Counted from the first letter of the stretch, positions 7,652-15,439 are shown. The stretch: 22,327 bases of DNA from an uncultured Oscillospiraceae bacterium (GCA_910577915.1 CAJTOM010000042.1:1-22327); one strand, 5' to 3'. Made by a program: numbers and translations. The notes: generated by a model not told the origin, from the letters alone.

Positions 7652-8104
7652 TCAGGCACTCTGGGCCTCCAGGATCCGCTTGGTGGTGACAAACTCGTCG
7701 ATGAGAGCCTCCTCGCTCTTCTGCACGGCCTTGTTGTAGCCCTCCAGCTTCTTCTCCCGCAGCTTCTCGATGGAGGAGGTCTCCTTTTTCGCCTCCACCA
7801 CCTGCTCCCGCTTGGCCTCCTCCTGCCGGTGCAGGTGGTCCAGGTGCTGGTAGGCCTCCTGGATCTGCCGCTCGGAGGAGCGCAGGTACTGCTCGTACTT
7901 CATGGCGTCCAGTATGGCGATGCCCGCCAGCTTCCGCCGGGTGAACTCGTGGTCCAGGTGGCGGTAGGCCGCCTCCAGCTCCTCAATGTGCTGCTCCTGA
8001 GCCCGGATCTGGGCCAGAATGGCCCCGTGCTCCGTCTGGAGGGTGGCCAGCACCTGCTGCTTGTAGTCCAGGACGGTCTCCAGGGAGAATCGGAATTTTT
8101 TCAT
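7652..8104 (-). CDS. fliJ: Flagellar export protein FliJ
   Basis: FliJ is the coiled-coil stalk of the flagellar type III export ATPase, inserted into the FliI ring. The 150-residue protein opens with MKKFRFSLETVLDYKQQ, the family start, and is predicted to be two long antiparallel helices rich in E, Q, K, R and L throughout. The C-terminal half has KKETSSIEKLREKKLEGYN and EALIDEFV, typical of FliJ. Start: ATG at 8104 with GAGGAA upstream. It follows fliI by 28 nt. Confidence 0.93.
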   Translation of the reverse strand: MKKFRFSLETVLDYKQQVLATLQTEHGAILAQIRAQEQHIEELEAAYRHLDHEFTRRKLAGIAILDAMKYEQYLRSSERQIQEAYQHLDHLHRQEEAKREQVVEAKKETSSIEKLREKKLEGYNKAVQKSEEALIDEFVTTKRILEAQSA

Positions 8105-8132
8105 AGGTGGGGTTCCTCACTCTTCTGTATGG

Positions 8133-9434
8133 CTACTGCATGATACGCCGGAGCTGCCGGAGGCTCTCCTCATAGGAGAAGGACTCGTCAATCCCCTGGG
8201 TCAGAAACTGGTTGATGGCGTCCATCTTCTTCAGGGCGTGGTCCAGCTTGGGGTTGCTGCCGGCTTTGTAGGCCCCGATGGACACCAGGTCGGCGTTCTT
8301 TTCGTACACGCCCATCACGTCCCGCAGCTTTCCCGCCAGCTGGCGGTGCTCCGGGGAGACAATCTCCACCATCAGACGGGAGATGCTGGCCCCCACGTCG
8401 ATGGCGGGGAAGTGATTGGCGTTGGCCAGCTGCCGGGAGAGGACGATGTGGCCGTCCAGAATGCCCCGGACCGTGTCGGCAATGGGCTCGTTGGTGTCGT
8501 CGCCCTCCACCAGCACGGTGTAAACGCCGGTGATGGAGCCCTTCTCAAAGTTGCCGCTGCGCTCTAGGAGCTTGGGCATCTCGGCGTACATGGAGGGGGT
8601 GTACCCACGGGCCACCGGGGGCTCGCCGATGGCCAGGCCGATCTCGCGCTGGGCCATGGCGAAGCGGGTCAGGGAGTCCATCATCAAAAGCACGTCGTAG
8701 CCCTGGTCCCGGAAGTACTCGGCGATGCTGGTGGCCACGCTGGGGCACTTCATGCGCAGCATGGCCGGCTGGTCGGAGGTGGCCACCACCAGGATGGAGC
8801 GGCGCATGCCCTCCTCCCCCAGGTCCTTCTGCATGAACTCCAGCACCTCGCGGCCGCGCTCGCCCACCAGGGCGATGACGTTGATGTCCGCCTTCACGTT
8901 CTTGGCGATCATGCCCAGCAGGGTGGACTTGCCCACGCCGGAGCCGGCGAAGATGCCGATGCGCTGGCCCTTGCCGATGGTCAGCAGGCTGTCGATGGCC
9001 TTCACCCCGAACTCCATCCGCTCGCGGATGGGGGGGCGCGTCATGGGATTTATGTAGGCGTTGTCGATGGAGTAGGAGTCCCCGCGGCCGAAGGGCTCCA
9101 GCCCGTCGATGGGCTGGCCCAGGGCGTTGATCACCCGGCCCCGGAGAAAGGGACCCACCGGCAGCGTCAGCCGCTTGCCGGTGTTGCGCACAAAGTTGCC
9201 GGCGCTGATCCCACTCATATTAGCATAGGGCATCAGTAGAATATGGTCGTTTTTGAACCCCACCACCTCGGCGGGGACCTGACCGCCCGATTCGTTGCTG
9301 TAGATGCGGCAGATGTCGCCGATGGCGGCCCGGCCGCCGGAGGCCTCGATGGACATGCCCACGATGTTTTCAATTTTACCGGTCCGGCTCATGGTCTCCG
9401 CGGAGCGGACCGATGGGATCATTTCTCGGAACAT
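8133..9434 (-). CDS. fliI: Flagellum-specific export ATPase FliI
   Basis: FliI hydrolyses ATP to help unfold and feed substrates into the flagellar export gate. The 433-residue protein has the F1-beta-like plan. An N-terminal barrel (about 18-90) is followed by Walker A AGSGVGKST (163-171), GERGREV with the catalytic-type glutamate (191-197), Walker B DVLLMMDS (247-254), and the conserved GYTPSMYAEMPKLLER segment. It ends in the helical C-terminal domain. Start: ATG at 9434 with AGAAAGGACC upstream, 36 nt after fliH. All catalytic elements appear intact. Confidence 0.97.
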   Translation of the reverse strand: MFREMIPSVRSAETMSRTGKIENIVGMSIEASGGRAAIGDICRIYSNESGGQVPAEVVGFKNDHILLMPYANMSGISAGNFVRNTGKRLTLPVGPFLRGRVINALGQPIDGLEPFGRGDSYSIDNAYINPMTRPPIRERMEFGVKAIDSLLTIGKGQRIGIFAGSGVGKSTLLGMIAKNVKADINVIALVGERGREVLEFMQKDLGEEGMRRSILVVATSDQPAMLRMKCPSVATSIAEYFRDQGYDVLLMMDSLTRFAMAQREIGLAIGEPPVARGYTPSMYAEMPKLLERSGNFEKGSITGVYTVLVEGDDTNEPIADTVRGILDGHIVLSRQLANANHFPAIDVGASISRLMVEIVSPEHRQLAGKLRDVMGVYEKNADLVSIGAYKAGSNPKLDHALKKMDAINQFLTQGIDESFSYEESLRQLRRIMQ

Positions 9435-9470
9435 GGCGGTCCTTTCTGCACAAGGGGCAAGGGGCCGCCC

Positions 9471-10331
9471 CTACAGCGCGCCCAGCTGGTCGTGGAGGAT
9501 GTCCCGGATGTTGGACATCTGGGTAGAGACGCTGGCGTCGATGATCTCCTCCGGCGTCTCGATGATGCAGGTGCCGTCCTCCTCGTCCCCCATGGGGACG
9601 ATCTTCACGTGCTGGGAGAGGGCCCCCAGGGTGGTGGTGAGCGCGGGGGATATTTGGGCTGAACCCCGGGTGTCGCAGCCGGAGATGTAGATGTGCACCC
9701 ACTCCTGCCGCTTCATCCGCTCGGTGGCGGCCTGGATCATGCGCACGATTACGTCGCTGCTGCTCTTCAGGCTCACCCGGACCACCTTCTCCGCCACGGC
9801 GATGCACAGGTCCAGCAGCTCCTCCTTCACCTGGAGGAGCATGCCCTCCCGGGCCATGTCCGCCTTCTCCAGAAAGGCCCGGACCTCGCCCTCCAGGCGC
9901 TGGGCGGTGGCCTCCCGGTCCCGGGCCGCGTCCTCCATGGCCTTGGCGGTGCCCTCGGCGTAGCCGATGCGGTAGCCCTCGTCCCGCGCGCCCATGCGGA
10001 TCTGCTCCTGCTCCCGCTGGGCGGCGGCCTTGGCCTGCTCAATGAGGCTCTCCGCCTCCTCCCTGGCCTGCTTCAGAATCAGCTCGGCCTGGAGCTGGGC
10101 GTACTGCACGGGGCTGTCGGAGCCGGAGGCGGGGGGCGCTTCCTCCTCCTGCAAAGGCTCCGGCTCCGGGGCGGGGAGGGTTAGCTCCATCTCCTCCGGC
10201 AGCGCCGCATCCTCCTCCTCCCCGCCGGCCAGGCCGGGGGGGAGAGGGGACTCCATCTCAATGGCGCTGGCGTCGGGAAAGACGTACTCCTCCGCCGGGG
10301 GATTGAGAAACCCCTTGAGAATGTTACGCAA
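9471..10331 (-). CDS. fliH: Flagellar assembly protein FliH
   Basis: FliH binds and restrains the FliI ATPase and docks it at the C ring. The 286-residue protein has an acidic, proline-rich N-terminal third, then a long A/E/Q/R helix (about 78-170) with ARDEGYRIGYAEG, matching the family's GxxxG-type segment. The C-terminal domain has ELLDLCIAVAEKVVR. The start is TTG at 10331, inside the end of fliG, because GGAAAGGA lies eight bases upstream and no ATG is available near the conserved start; the genes overlap by 8 nt. Confidence 0.92.
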   Translation of the reverse strand: MRNILKGFLNPPAEEYVFPDASAIEMESPLPPGLAGGEEEDAALPEEMELTLPAPEPEPLQEEEAPPASGSDSPVQYAQLQAELILKQAREEAESLIEQAKAAAQREQEQIRMGARDEGYRIGYAEGTAKAMEDAARDREATAQRLEGEVRAFLEKADMAREGMLLQVKEELLDLCIAVAEKVVRVSLKSSSDVIVRMIQAATERMKRQEWVHIYISGCDTRGSAQISPALTTTLGALSQHVKIVPMGDEEDGTCIIETPEEIIDASVSTQMSNIRDILHDQLGAL

Positions 10332-11340
10332 TGATATCGTCCTTTCCGCCCTTCAGGATCACGATCTCGTTCCGCTCCTCCAGGTCGCGGATGACACCCA
10401 CAATGCGCTGCTGGGCGTCCTCCACGTCCTTCATGCGGACATTGGTCGTAATCTCCAGGTCGTCCCGGATGGTCTCCGCCGTGCGGGCGGACATGTTGGT
10501 AAAGAGCTTGTTGGCCACGTCGTTGTTGGCCGTCTTGAGGGCCAGCACCAGATCCCGGGGGTCGCAGTCCCGCAGCACCCGCTGGACAGAGCGGTCGTCC
10601 ATGGTGACGATGTCCTCGAAGACGAACATCCGCTTGCGGATCTCGTCGGCCAGCTCGGCGTTCTCCATGCCCAGGTGGTCGAAGATGGCCTTCTCGCTGG
10701 AGCGGTCCAGGTTGTTCATAATGCTGGCCACGTAGTCCACGCCGCCCAGCTTGACGTTGGAGCTGGTGATGATGTTGGAGAACTTGCGCTCCATCTCCGC
10801 CTCGATGATCTTGATGGCGGCAGGAGAGGCGCTCTCCATGGTGGCCAGGGCCTCCACCACCCGCACCTGGCGCTCGGCCTGGAGCTGCTCGATGACGCCG
10901 GCAGCCTTGTCGGGGTCCACGTAGGAGAGGACCAGGGCCATGGTCTGGGGACGCTCGTTCTGGAGGGCGGAGTACAGGCTCTTGACGTCCGCCTTGTCCA
11001 GGAAGGCAAACTCCCGGTTTTTCAGGCTCTTGGTCACCTTCTCCAGCAGGGAGGTGGCCGCCTGGCTGCCGAAGGCCTTCTCCAGGACAGTGCGGGCGTA
11101 CTCCAGGCCGCCCTCGGTGACCGCCTTGTTGGTCATGCAGTTCTGATAAAACTCGGTGAGAACCTCCTCGGTCTGGGCCGCGTCCAGCATGCCCAGCCGG
11201 GCCACCTCGAGGGTGAGCTGCTCAATGTCCTCCGGCTCCATGAACTGGTAGACCTGGGAGGCCTTCTCCGCCCCCAGGGAGACGATGACGGCGGCGGCCT
11301 TCTGGGCGCTGGAGAGCTCGATCTTTCCGATGTCAGCCAT
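10324..11340 (-). CDS. fliG: Flagellar motor switch protein FliG
   Basis: FliG is the rotor protein that binds the MS ring, FliM and the MotA loop. The 338-residue length is standard. The N-terminal FliF-binding domain (about 1-100) and the middle domain with ERPQT at 129-133 (a variant of the usual EHPQT) are both visible. The C-terminal torque domain includes DRSVQRVLRDCDPRDL and LFTNMSARTAETIRDDLE. Start: ATG at 11340, overlapping the end of fliF by 8 nt, with GAGGAC-type purines just upstream, so translation is coupled to fliF. Confidence 0.97.
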   Translation of the reverse strand: MADIGKIELSSAQKAAAVIVSLGAEKASQVYQFMEPEDIEQLTLEVARLGMLDAAQTEEVLTEFYQNCMTNKAVTEGGLEYARTVLEKAFGSQAATSLLEKVTKSLKNREFAFLDKADVKSLYSALQNERPQTMALVLSYVDPDKAAGVIEQLQAERQVRVVEALATMESASPAAIKIIEAEMERKFSNIITSSNVKLGGVDYVASIMNNLDRSSEKAIFDHLGMENAELADEIRKRMFVFEDIVTMDDRSVQRVLRDCDPRDLVLALKTANNDVANKLFTNMSARTAETIRDDLEITTNVRMKDVEDAQQRIVGVIRDLEERNEIVILKGGKDDIIA

Positions 11341-12985
11341 TGTCGTCCTCTCCTCCCTTCAGCCATACCTTGAGCATCTGCGCGGCAACCTCGGGGTTGT
11401 TCTGGACAAACTGGCGGATGGTCTTGCGCAGCTCCATGCTCTTCTCGGTGTTCACTTCCATGATGTCGGCTCCACCGGCGGGCGGCGCGGCGGCCACGAC
11501 GGCCTCCACATCCTCGGGCGTTATGCCGCCCATACCGCCCATGCCCAGCTGCTCCTCGAGGATCCGCTGCTCCTCCTCCTGCTGCTTCCGCTTTCTCTTG
11601 CGGCGCACGCTCAGAAGGATCACCAGGAAGATCACGATCAGCAGCAGCGCGGCGGCCGCGATGATCAGATACGGGACCATCTCCTGGGTGAACAGGCTGT
11701 CAACAGGCGCGGCGGGCTCGGTATACAGCGGGGCCAGCAGCACGGACACGCGCCGGGCGGCCTCCCCCTCCTCGCCGCCGATGCCGGCGGCCATGGCCAC
11801 GTGGTTGATCAGCCGCTCCTCGTCCAGGTTGGCGGCGGAGTTGGCGTTCTCGTTGATGGTGACGGCGATGCTCACGTCGGCGATGGTGGGCGCCAGCACC
11901 TCAACCTGCTCGCGGATCTCGTCGATTTTGTTCTCTTTCTCAGTGCTCTGCCCGGCGGTATCCTCGTCGCCGACGGCCCCCTCCAGGTCCTCCACGTAGG
12001 TGGAGAGATCGGAGTTGGATTCCGTACCCACCACGCCGCCTACGGGGGTGAGGCCGTCGCGGGTGATATACCACAGGCCGGTCTCCCGACCGATGAGGCC
12101 GCCGTTCTCATAGGAGCCCTCGGGCTGCTCGTAGCGGGTGGAATCTTTGTACCGGCGGTTTACCTCCACCTGGACGTTCACCGCCACGCGGACATTTTCA
12201 GAGCCGTAGATCAGGCTCAGGGCCTGCATGACCTCGGTGCGGATCTTGTTGGACTGGTACTCCTCCTGCTGCGCCTTGAGGGCGGCGGCGTCGCTGACGC
12301 TGGCGCTGGTATCGCTGCTGTAGGTGTTGCCGATGCCGTCTGTAATAAACACATTCGCAATGTCCAGCCCGCCCACAGCGCGGGAGACCATCAGGCGGAT
12401 GGCATCCGCCTGAGCGCTGCTGAGCGTGTATCCGTCCCGCATGGTCACCTTTATGGAGGCCGTGGCCTCCGCCTTGGAGTCCTCCAGCACGTAGGTCCGC
12501 TCCTCACCCTGATCAATCCAGACGACCGCGTCCTGCACGCCGGGGAAGGTGCGGATGGTGGCTGCCAGGCCCTCCATGACGGTAATCAGGTAGGTCTGGG
12601 CCCGCTCGGAGCTGGTGGACATGGTGCCCACGTGCTCGAAGTAGGTGCCGAAGAGGTTGCCGCTCCTGGGGTAGCCCGCCTGGGCCAGCCGGGTGAGCAT
12701 GATGTTCCGCTGGTCGGCCCGGACCTCAATAGTGTCCCCGTTTACCAGGCGGTAGTCGGTAAAGCCGTTCTCCTGCAGGTAGCTGAGGACCTCCGAGGCC
12801 TCCGTGGCATTCAAATCGTGGTAGAGCGCTTCATAGGGCCGGTTCCCGGCCCAGAGGGCAAAGGCCGCGATGGCCACAACAAGCACCGCCAGGGCGACAC
12901 CCAGTATGATGCGCACCTTGGTGCTCATGTTTTTGAAAAAGTCCTTGACCTTCTCCCAAAGACCTTTCAGCTTTGTTGTATCCAC
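11333..12985 (-). CDS. fliF: Flagellar MS-ring protein FliF
   Basis: FliF polymerises in the membrane into the MS ring, the base of the flagellum and housing of the export gate. The 550-residue product has a membrane helix at about residues 24-46, a long periplasmic-type ring domain (including YEALYHDLNATEASEVLSYL and GYPRSGNLFG), and a second helix at about 437-459 followed by RRKRKRK. The C-terminal FliG-binding tail contains RKTIRQFVQNNPEVAAQML. The open frame extends to a TTG at 13012, but the GTG at 12985 is preferred since GGAGGG lies six bases before it. Confidence 0.94.
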   Translation of the reverse strand: MDTTKLKGLWEKVKDFFKNMSTKVRIILGVALAVLVVAIAAFALWAGNRPYEALYHDLNATEASEVLSYLQENGFTDYRLVNGDTIEVRADQRNIMLTRLAQAGYPRSGNLFGTYFEHVGTMSTSSERAQTYLITVMEGLAATIRTFPGVQDAVVWIDQGEERTYVLEDSKAEATASIKVTMRDGYTLSSAQADAIRLMVSRAVGGLDIANVFITDGIGNTYSSDTSASVSDAAALKAQQEEYQSNKIRTEVMQALSLIYGSENVRVAVNVQVEVNRRYKDSTRYEQPEGSYENGGLIGRETGLWYITRDGLTPVGGVVGTESNSDLSTYVEDLEGAVGDEDTAGQSTEKENKIDEIREQVEVLAPTIADVSIAVTINENANSAANLDEERLINHVAMAAGIGGEEGEAARRVSVLLAPLYTEPAAPVDSLFTQEMVPYLIIAAAALLLIVIFLVILLSVRRKRKRKQQEEEQRILEEQLGMGGMGGITPEDVEAVVAAAPPAGGADIMEVNTEKSMELRKTIRQFVQNNPEVAAQMLKVWLKGGEDDNG

Positions 12986-13040
12986 TCTATTCCCTCCGGC
13001 CCTTTCTATCAACTGTCACAGCTGACATGCCGCCGCACCC

Positions 13041-13346
13041 TTACAGATTGATGCGGCTGAGCTCATTGTAGGCGTTCATCGCCCGGTCCCGCAGCTGGGT
13101 GAGCATGCTCATGGACACCTCCGCCTTGTAGAGCACGAGGCCCAGCTGGGCGGGGTTGTCCAGCTGGCCGGTGGAGAGCAGATACTCCGTCTCCGCCACG
13201 TCCGCCTCGCTCTTGCGGACATTGTCCACGGTGGAGCGGAGGATGTCGGCGAAGATGGAGCCGCCGTCGGTCTTCTTCTGAGCCGCCTGGACCTGCCGGC
13301 CAGGCATAACCTCCCACAGGGGGGAGATGGACTGGATGTTGTTCAT
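13041..13346 (-). CDS. fliE: Flagellar hook-basal body protein FliE
   Basis: FliE joins the MS ring to the proximal rod. The 101-residue product begins MNNIQSISPLWEV and carries the family C-terminal block (AEVSMSMLTQLRDRAMNAYNE, near residues 75-95, with SM-to-MNAYNE typical). The frame extends upstream to 13397; the ATG at 13346 is chosen because GGAGGAATC precedes it and the family starts at this point. It lies 55 nt upstream of fliF and 119 nt downstream of flgC. Confidence 0.94.
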   Translation of the reverse strand: MNNIQSISPLWEVMPGRQVQAAQKKTDGGSIFADILRSTVDNVRKSEADVAETEYLLSTGQLDNPAQLGLVLYKAEVSMSMLTQLRDRAMNAYNELSRINL

Positions 13347-13421
13347 AGGAATGATTCCTCCAGATGTTAAATGGTGGGCGCAGCCGCCCCGCAGCACGCA
13401 GAGCAGGGCCAGAGTTACCGC

Positions 13422-13437
13422 CCGGCGGTCCCGCCGG
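13422..13437 (-). repeat. GC-rich inverted repeat between flgC and fliE
   Basis: CCGGCG-GGAC-CGCCGG forms a 6-bp stem with a 4-nt loop in the 119-nt flgC-fliE gap. There is no U-tract. It is another intercistronic hairpin like those before flbD, flgE and fliW. Confidence 0.45.
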
Positions 13438-13465
13438 CCTCCTGACCCGTGCGCTGTATGGAGTT

Positions 13466-13927
13466 TTAGCGGCCGATCTCCATGCCGGAACTGATGACGC
13501 TCTTGATGACGTTGAAGGCGGTGACGTTGGCGGAGTAGGCCTGGCTGGCGGCCATGGCGTCGGTGATCTCCTTGACCAGATCCACGTTGGGCAGCTCCAC
13601 GTACCCCTCCTCGTTGGCATCGGGGTCCGTGGGGTCGTACTTGAGCTTGAAGTCCGAGGGATCCTCCCCGATCTCCACCACCCGCACGCCGCCGGTGCTG
13701 GCGGCCCGGGCGTTGCTCACCAGCCCGTCCCTGGTCCGGGCCAGCACGTTGCGGAAGCGGTCGCGCCCGTCCTCCGCCTGGAAGACCGTGACCTTGCGGC
13801 GGTACGCGCCGCCGCCCTCGGTGCGGGTCGTGTTGATATTGGTGACGTTCTCGCTGATCACGTCCAGCCGCAGGTGCTGGGCGGTGATGCCGGAGCCGAT
13901 GATGTTGATGGTGCTGAGAAAAGCCAT
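13466..13927 (-). CDS. flgC: Flagellar basal-body rod protein FlgC
   Basis: FlgC is a proximal rod subunit. The 153-residue product has the rod-family N-terminus STINIIGSGITAQHLRLDVISENVTNINT (residues 5-33; the usual SENIANxxT appears as SENVTNINT). The central segment has YRRKVTVFQ, and the C-terminus AYSANVTAFNVIKSVISSGMEIGR is the standard FlgC end. Start: ATG at 13927 with AAAGGGGAGA upstream. It lies 21 nt downstream of flgB. Confidence 0.95.
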   Translation of the reverse strand: MAFLSTINIIGSGITAQHLRLDVISENVTNINTTRTEGGGAYRRKVTVFQAEDGRDRFRNVLARTRDGLVSNARAASTGGVRVVEIGEDPSDFKLKYDPTDPDANEEGYVELPNVDLVKEITDAMAASQAYSANVTAFNVIKSVISSGMEIGR

Positions 13928-13948
13928 ACGAATCTCCCCTTTCGCCGG

Positions 13949-14341
13949 TTATTGTCCGCGGATGGCCATGAGCAGACGGGACATGTCGCTGCTGATGGCC
14001 CGGTAGACGTGCTGAATCTGGAAGGCGTTGCGCACCAGCTCAATCTGCTGCTCGGCCACGTTGACGCCGTTGCCGTCCATACGGGCGGTCTCGTCGCCGG
14101 CTACGCGGACCTTGGGGGCGGTGGAGCCGATGGCCTCCCGCATAGAGGCCAGGGGGGCCCCCCGCTGGGCGGCGGCCCAGATGTTCTTGCGCAGGGCCTC
14201 TTCAAAAGTGACGTATTTGGTCTTGTAGTCCGGGGTCTCCGCGTTGACCACGTTGTCGGTGATGGCCCGCTGCTTGGTCCACTGGAAATTCATCGCCCGC
14301 TCCAGCATGAGCATCGAGTTGGATGATAAAAAGTCAGCCAT
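13949..14341 (-). CDS. flgB: Flagellar basal-body rod protein FlgB
   Basis: FlgB is a proximal rod subunit and the first gene of the early operon here. The 130-residue product has the family segment QRAITDNVVNAETPDYKTK near residues 23-41 and ends AEQQIELVRNAFQIQHVYRAI, then a short tail. The frame is open up to 14662, but the ATG at 14341 has GGAGGAGTACC directly before it, and the upstream stretch is the AT-rich promoter region. This start is therefore secure. Confidence 0.95.
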   Translation of the reverse strand: MADFLSSNSMLMLERAMNFQWTKQRAITDNVVNAETPDYKTKYVTFEEALRKNIWAAAQRGAPLASMREAIGSTAPKVRVAGDETARMDGNGVNVAEQQIELVRNAFQIQHVYRAISSDMSRLLMAIRGQ

Positions 14342-14385
14342 CAGGTACTCCTCCAATCCGGATATTTCGCGCCTTTCAAGCGCGG

Positions 14386-14425
14386 GTTCCACGCCCGCCG
14401 GAATCTGCTTCCGCGCGGGCGGTAA
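14386..14425 (-). promoter_or_regulatory. Leader hairpin of the flgB operon
   Basis: In the flgB mRNA leader CGCCCGC pairs with GCGGGCG, and inside it GGAA pairs with TTCC around a 5-nt loop. A smaller CGCGC/GCGCG stem follows at about 14365-14382, before the flgB ribosome binding site. There is no U-tract, so a role in stability or translation control is more likely than termination. Confidence 0.5.
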
Positions 14426-14434
14426 AAATGCTCT

Positions 14435-14452
14435 GTTTAAGCTCCTGTAAAC
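14435..14452 (-). promoter_or_regulatory. Possible CsrA-type hairpin in the flgB leader
   Basis: GTTTA-CAGGAGCT-TAAAC forms a 5-bp stem that shows GGA in an 8-nt loop, about 13 nt after the predicted transcription start. The context ACAGGA resembles the CsrA consensus. The stem is AT-rich and weak, so this is tentative. Confidence 0.3.
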
Positions 14453-14471
14453 GAGGTTTTTTCGATAGTTT

Positions 14472-14500
14472 ATTATAATACGGTTTCCTCGAAAGCACAA
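14472..14500 (-). promoter_or_regulatory. Sigma-A promoter of the early flagellar operon
   Basis: On the minus strand TTGTGC (14500-14495) and a perfect TATAAT (14477-14472) are separated by exactly 17 nt. The start should lie near 14465, giving a leader of about 124 nt to flgB. No other credible promoter appears between csrA and flgB. Confidence 0.75.
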
Positions 14501-14514
14501 GATAGAAATCAAAT

Positions 14515-14524
14515 TTTGTCGAAA
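14515..14524. promoter_or_regulatory. Spo0A box upstream of the flgB promoter
   Basis: TTTGTCGAAA is a full match to the Spo0A (0A) box consensus TTTGTCRAAA. It lies about 15 nt upstream of the -35 element, roughly -50 to -60 from the predicted start. Only one box was seen, and the region is AT-rich, which raises the chance level. Spo0A control is inferred. Confidence 0.5.
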
Positions 14525-14538
14525 ATGGACATAACTTC

Positions 14539-14551
14539 GGGAAAATTTCCC
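14539..14551. promoter_or_regulatory. Symmetric operator-like site upstream of flgB
   Basis: GGGAAA-A-TTTCCC is a perfect 6+1+6 dyad about 75-85 bases upstream of the predicted flgB operon start. It could bind a dimeric regulator; none is identified. Confidence 0.3.
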
Positions 14552-14596
14552 CCTATTTTTGATGCATTTCCAATAAATATACCAATTTTTGGCAAT

Positions 14597-14643
14597 TCTG
14601 CCAGAGAACGGCTGGCAGAAAAACGCAGATGAGGCGTTTTTTT
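14597..14643. terminator. Hairpin pair with bidirectional terminator form
   Basis: AAAAACGC/GCGTTTTT (14619-14641) has a T-run on both strands and so could stop transcription in either direction. Next to it is a perfect 8-bp stem TCTGCCAG/CTGGCAGA (14597-14619). They lie between the end of csrA and the flgB promoter, where the late cluster should end. Confidence 0.55.
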
Positions 14644-14651
14644 CCTGTTTC

Positions 14652-14692
14652 GCCGCTGACAAGGGGGGCCTTCAGCCCCCCTCGGAAGCGGC
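14652..14692 (-). terminator. Strong GC-rich stem-loop after csrA
   Basis: GCCGCT/AGCGGC encloses AGGGGGGC/GCCCCCCT, making a long composite stem. It lacks a clear U-run directly after it. It probably helps end or stabilise the 3' end of the flgM-csrA transcript together with its neighbours. Confidence 0.4.
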
Positions 14693-14694
14693 AA

Positions 14695-14731
14695 AATGCC
14701 CACAAGCTTTTATATGAAGCCTGCGGGCATT
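14695..14731 (-). terminator. Imperfect stem-loop directly after csrA
   Basis: AATGCCC and GGGCATT, extended by GCTT/AAGC with two mismatches, form a long imperfect stem 14 nt beyond the csrA stop codon. It is followed by TT only. It is the first of four consecutive hairpins in the csrA-flgB gap. Confidence 0.4.
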
Positions 14732-14744
14732 CTATGCCTGCTGT

Positions 14745-14996
14745 TTACTTTTCGTGCGTCCCCTGGGCCCCGCCGCCGTCCAGGAGCACATCCAGAAGGG
14801 CCAGGGGCGGAGCTTCCTCGTCCGCCGCCTCCCGGTTGGCGGCGGCGGCGAAGCGCAGCTCGCTGCGCAGGATAGACACGTCGCGGGGGGCCTCGATGGC
14901 CAGGCGCACACGGCCCGCCTCCACCGACAGGATGGAGACCCGGATCTCGTCCCCGATGAACAGGGACTCCCCCGCCTTGCGCTGGAGAATCAGCAT
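14745..14996 (-). CDS. csrA: Carbon storage regulator CsrA (FliW-linked copy)
   Basis: CsrA is a small dimeric RNA-binding protein that blocks translation at GGA motifs and in Bacillus acts on flagellin mRNA. The 83-residue product starts MLILQRKAGESLFIGDEI and includes RLAIEAPRDVSILRSEL. RNA-binding residues L4, R6, K7 and R44 are all present. The C-terminal part has an ANREAA stretch, similar to the NNRAAA region of B. subtilis CsrA that is implicated in FliW binding, and then a tail of about 25 residues. Start: ATG at 14996 with AAAGGGGGGA upstream, overlapping fliW by 7 nt, so the pair is co-translated. The frame is open to 15173 but the family start is clear. Confidence 0.95.
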   Translation of the reverse strand: MLILQRKAGESLFIGDEIRVSILSVEAGRVRLAIEAPRDVSILRSELRFAAAANREAADEEAPPLALLDVLLDGGGAQGTHEK

Positions 14997-15439
14997 GGGC
15001 CGTCCCCCCTTTGCGGAGCGAACTCCGAGAGGAGGTGGTGCATGTGGTAGTCCTCCCCCTCCAGTATGACCTGCATGGCCCGGCGGGTGCGGTCGTTCAC
15101 CGCCACCGGACAGCGCAGGTTCACCGTGCTGTCCGCCACCGGGCTGCGCACCACGCACAGGGTGTAGAAGCACAGCTCCTCGCTGCGCTCCACCTCCAGC
15201 TCCCGCAGCTCCTCCGCCGTCAGGACGGGGGCGTAGTCGGGCTTGAGGGAGAAGGGGTTCATGGCCACAAAGGCCAGGTGGGGCGTGCGCGCGCTCTGAA
15301 AGCAGAGCAGGCTGCCGCCGCTGCCCTGGAAGGGCAGGAGGAAGAACGAGCGCTCCTCCTCAAAGCCGAACAGGCCCCTGGGGAAGCGGATCAGCTCCTC
15401 CTCCGGGCACTCCAGTTCTCCGAAATACTTGGTCTGCAC
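14990..15439 (-). CDS. fliW: Flagellar assembly factor FliW
   Basis: FliW binds flagellin and CsrA alternately, so that CsrA is released when flagellin builds up in the cytoplasm. The 149-residue product has the family blocks FPRGLFGFEEERSFFLLPF, then FVAMNPFSLKPDY and ELCFYTLCVVRSP. It further shows STVNLRCPVAVNDRTRRAMQVIL, all in the usual order. The start is GTG at 15439 with AGAAGGAGAAC upstream. It overlaps csrA and lies 70 nt after the DUF6470 gene, the same arrangement as in B. subtilis. Confidence 0.96.
   Translation of the reverse strand: MQTKYFGELECPEEELIRFPRGLFGFEEERSFFLLPFQGSGGSLLCFQSARTPHLAFVAMNPFSLKPDYAPVLTAEELRELEVERSEELCFYTLCVVRSPVADSTVNLRCPVAVNDRTRRAMQVILEGEDYHMHHLLSEFAPQRGDGPC

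Noticed and set aside
12986..13012. TTG start for fliF at 13012
   Set aside because: The purine-rich GGAGGG lies within this extension and is correctly spaced for the GTG at 12985.
11285..13051. Open frame of 588 codons on the plus strand
   Set aside because: It mirrors fliF and has no recognisable domain; a codon-bias shadow.
14342..14744. Cyclic di-GMP or other known riboswitch in the flgB leader
   Set aside because: The leader is only about 124 nt and shows simple hairpins; I could not recognise conserved riboswitch elements.
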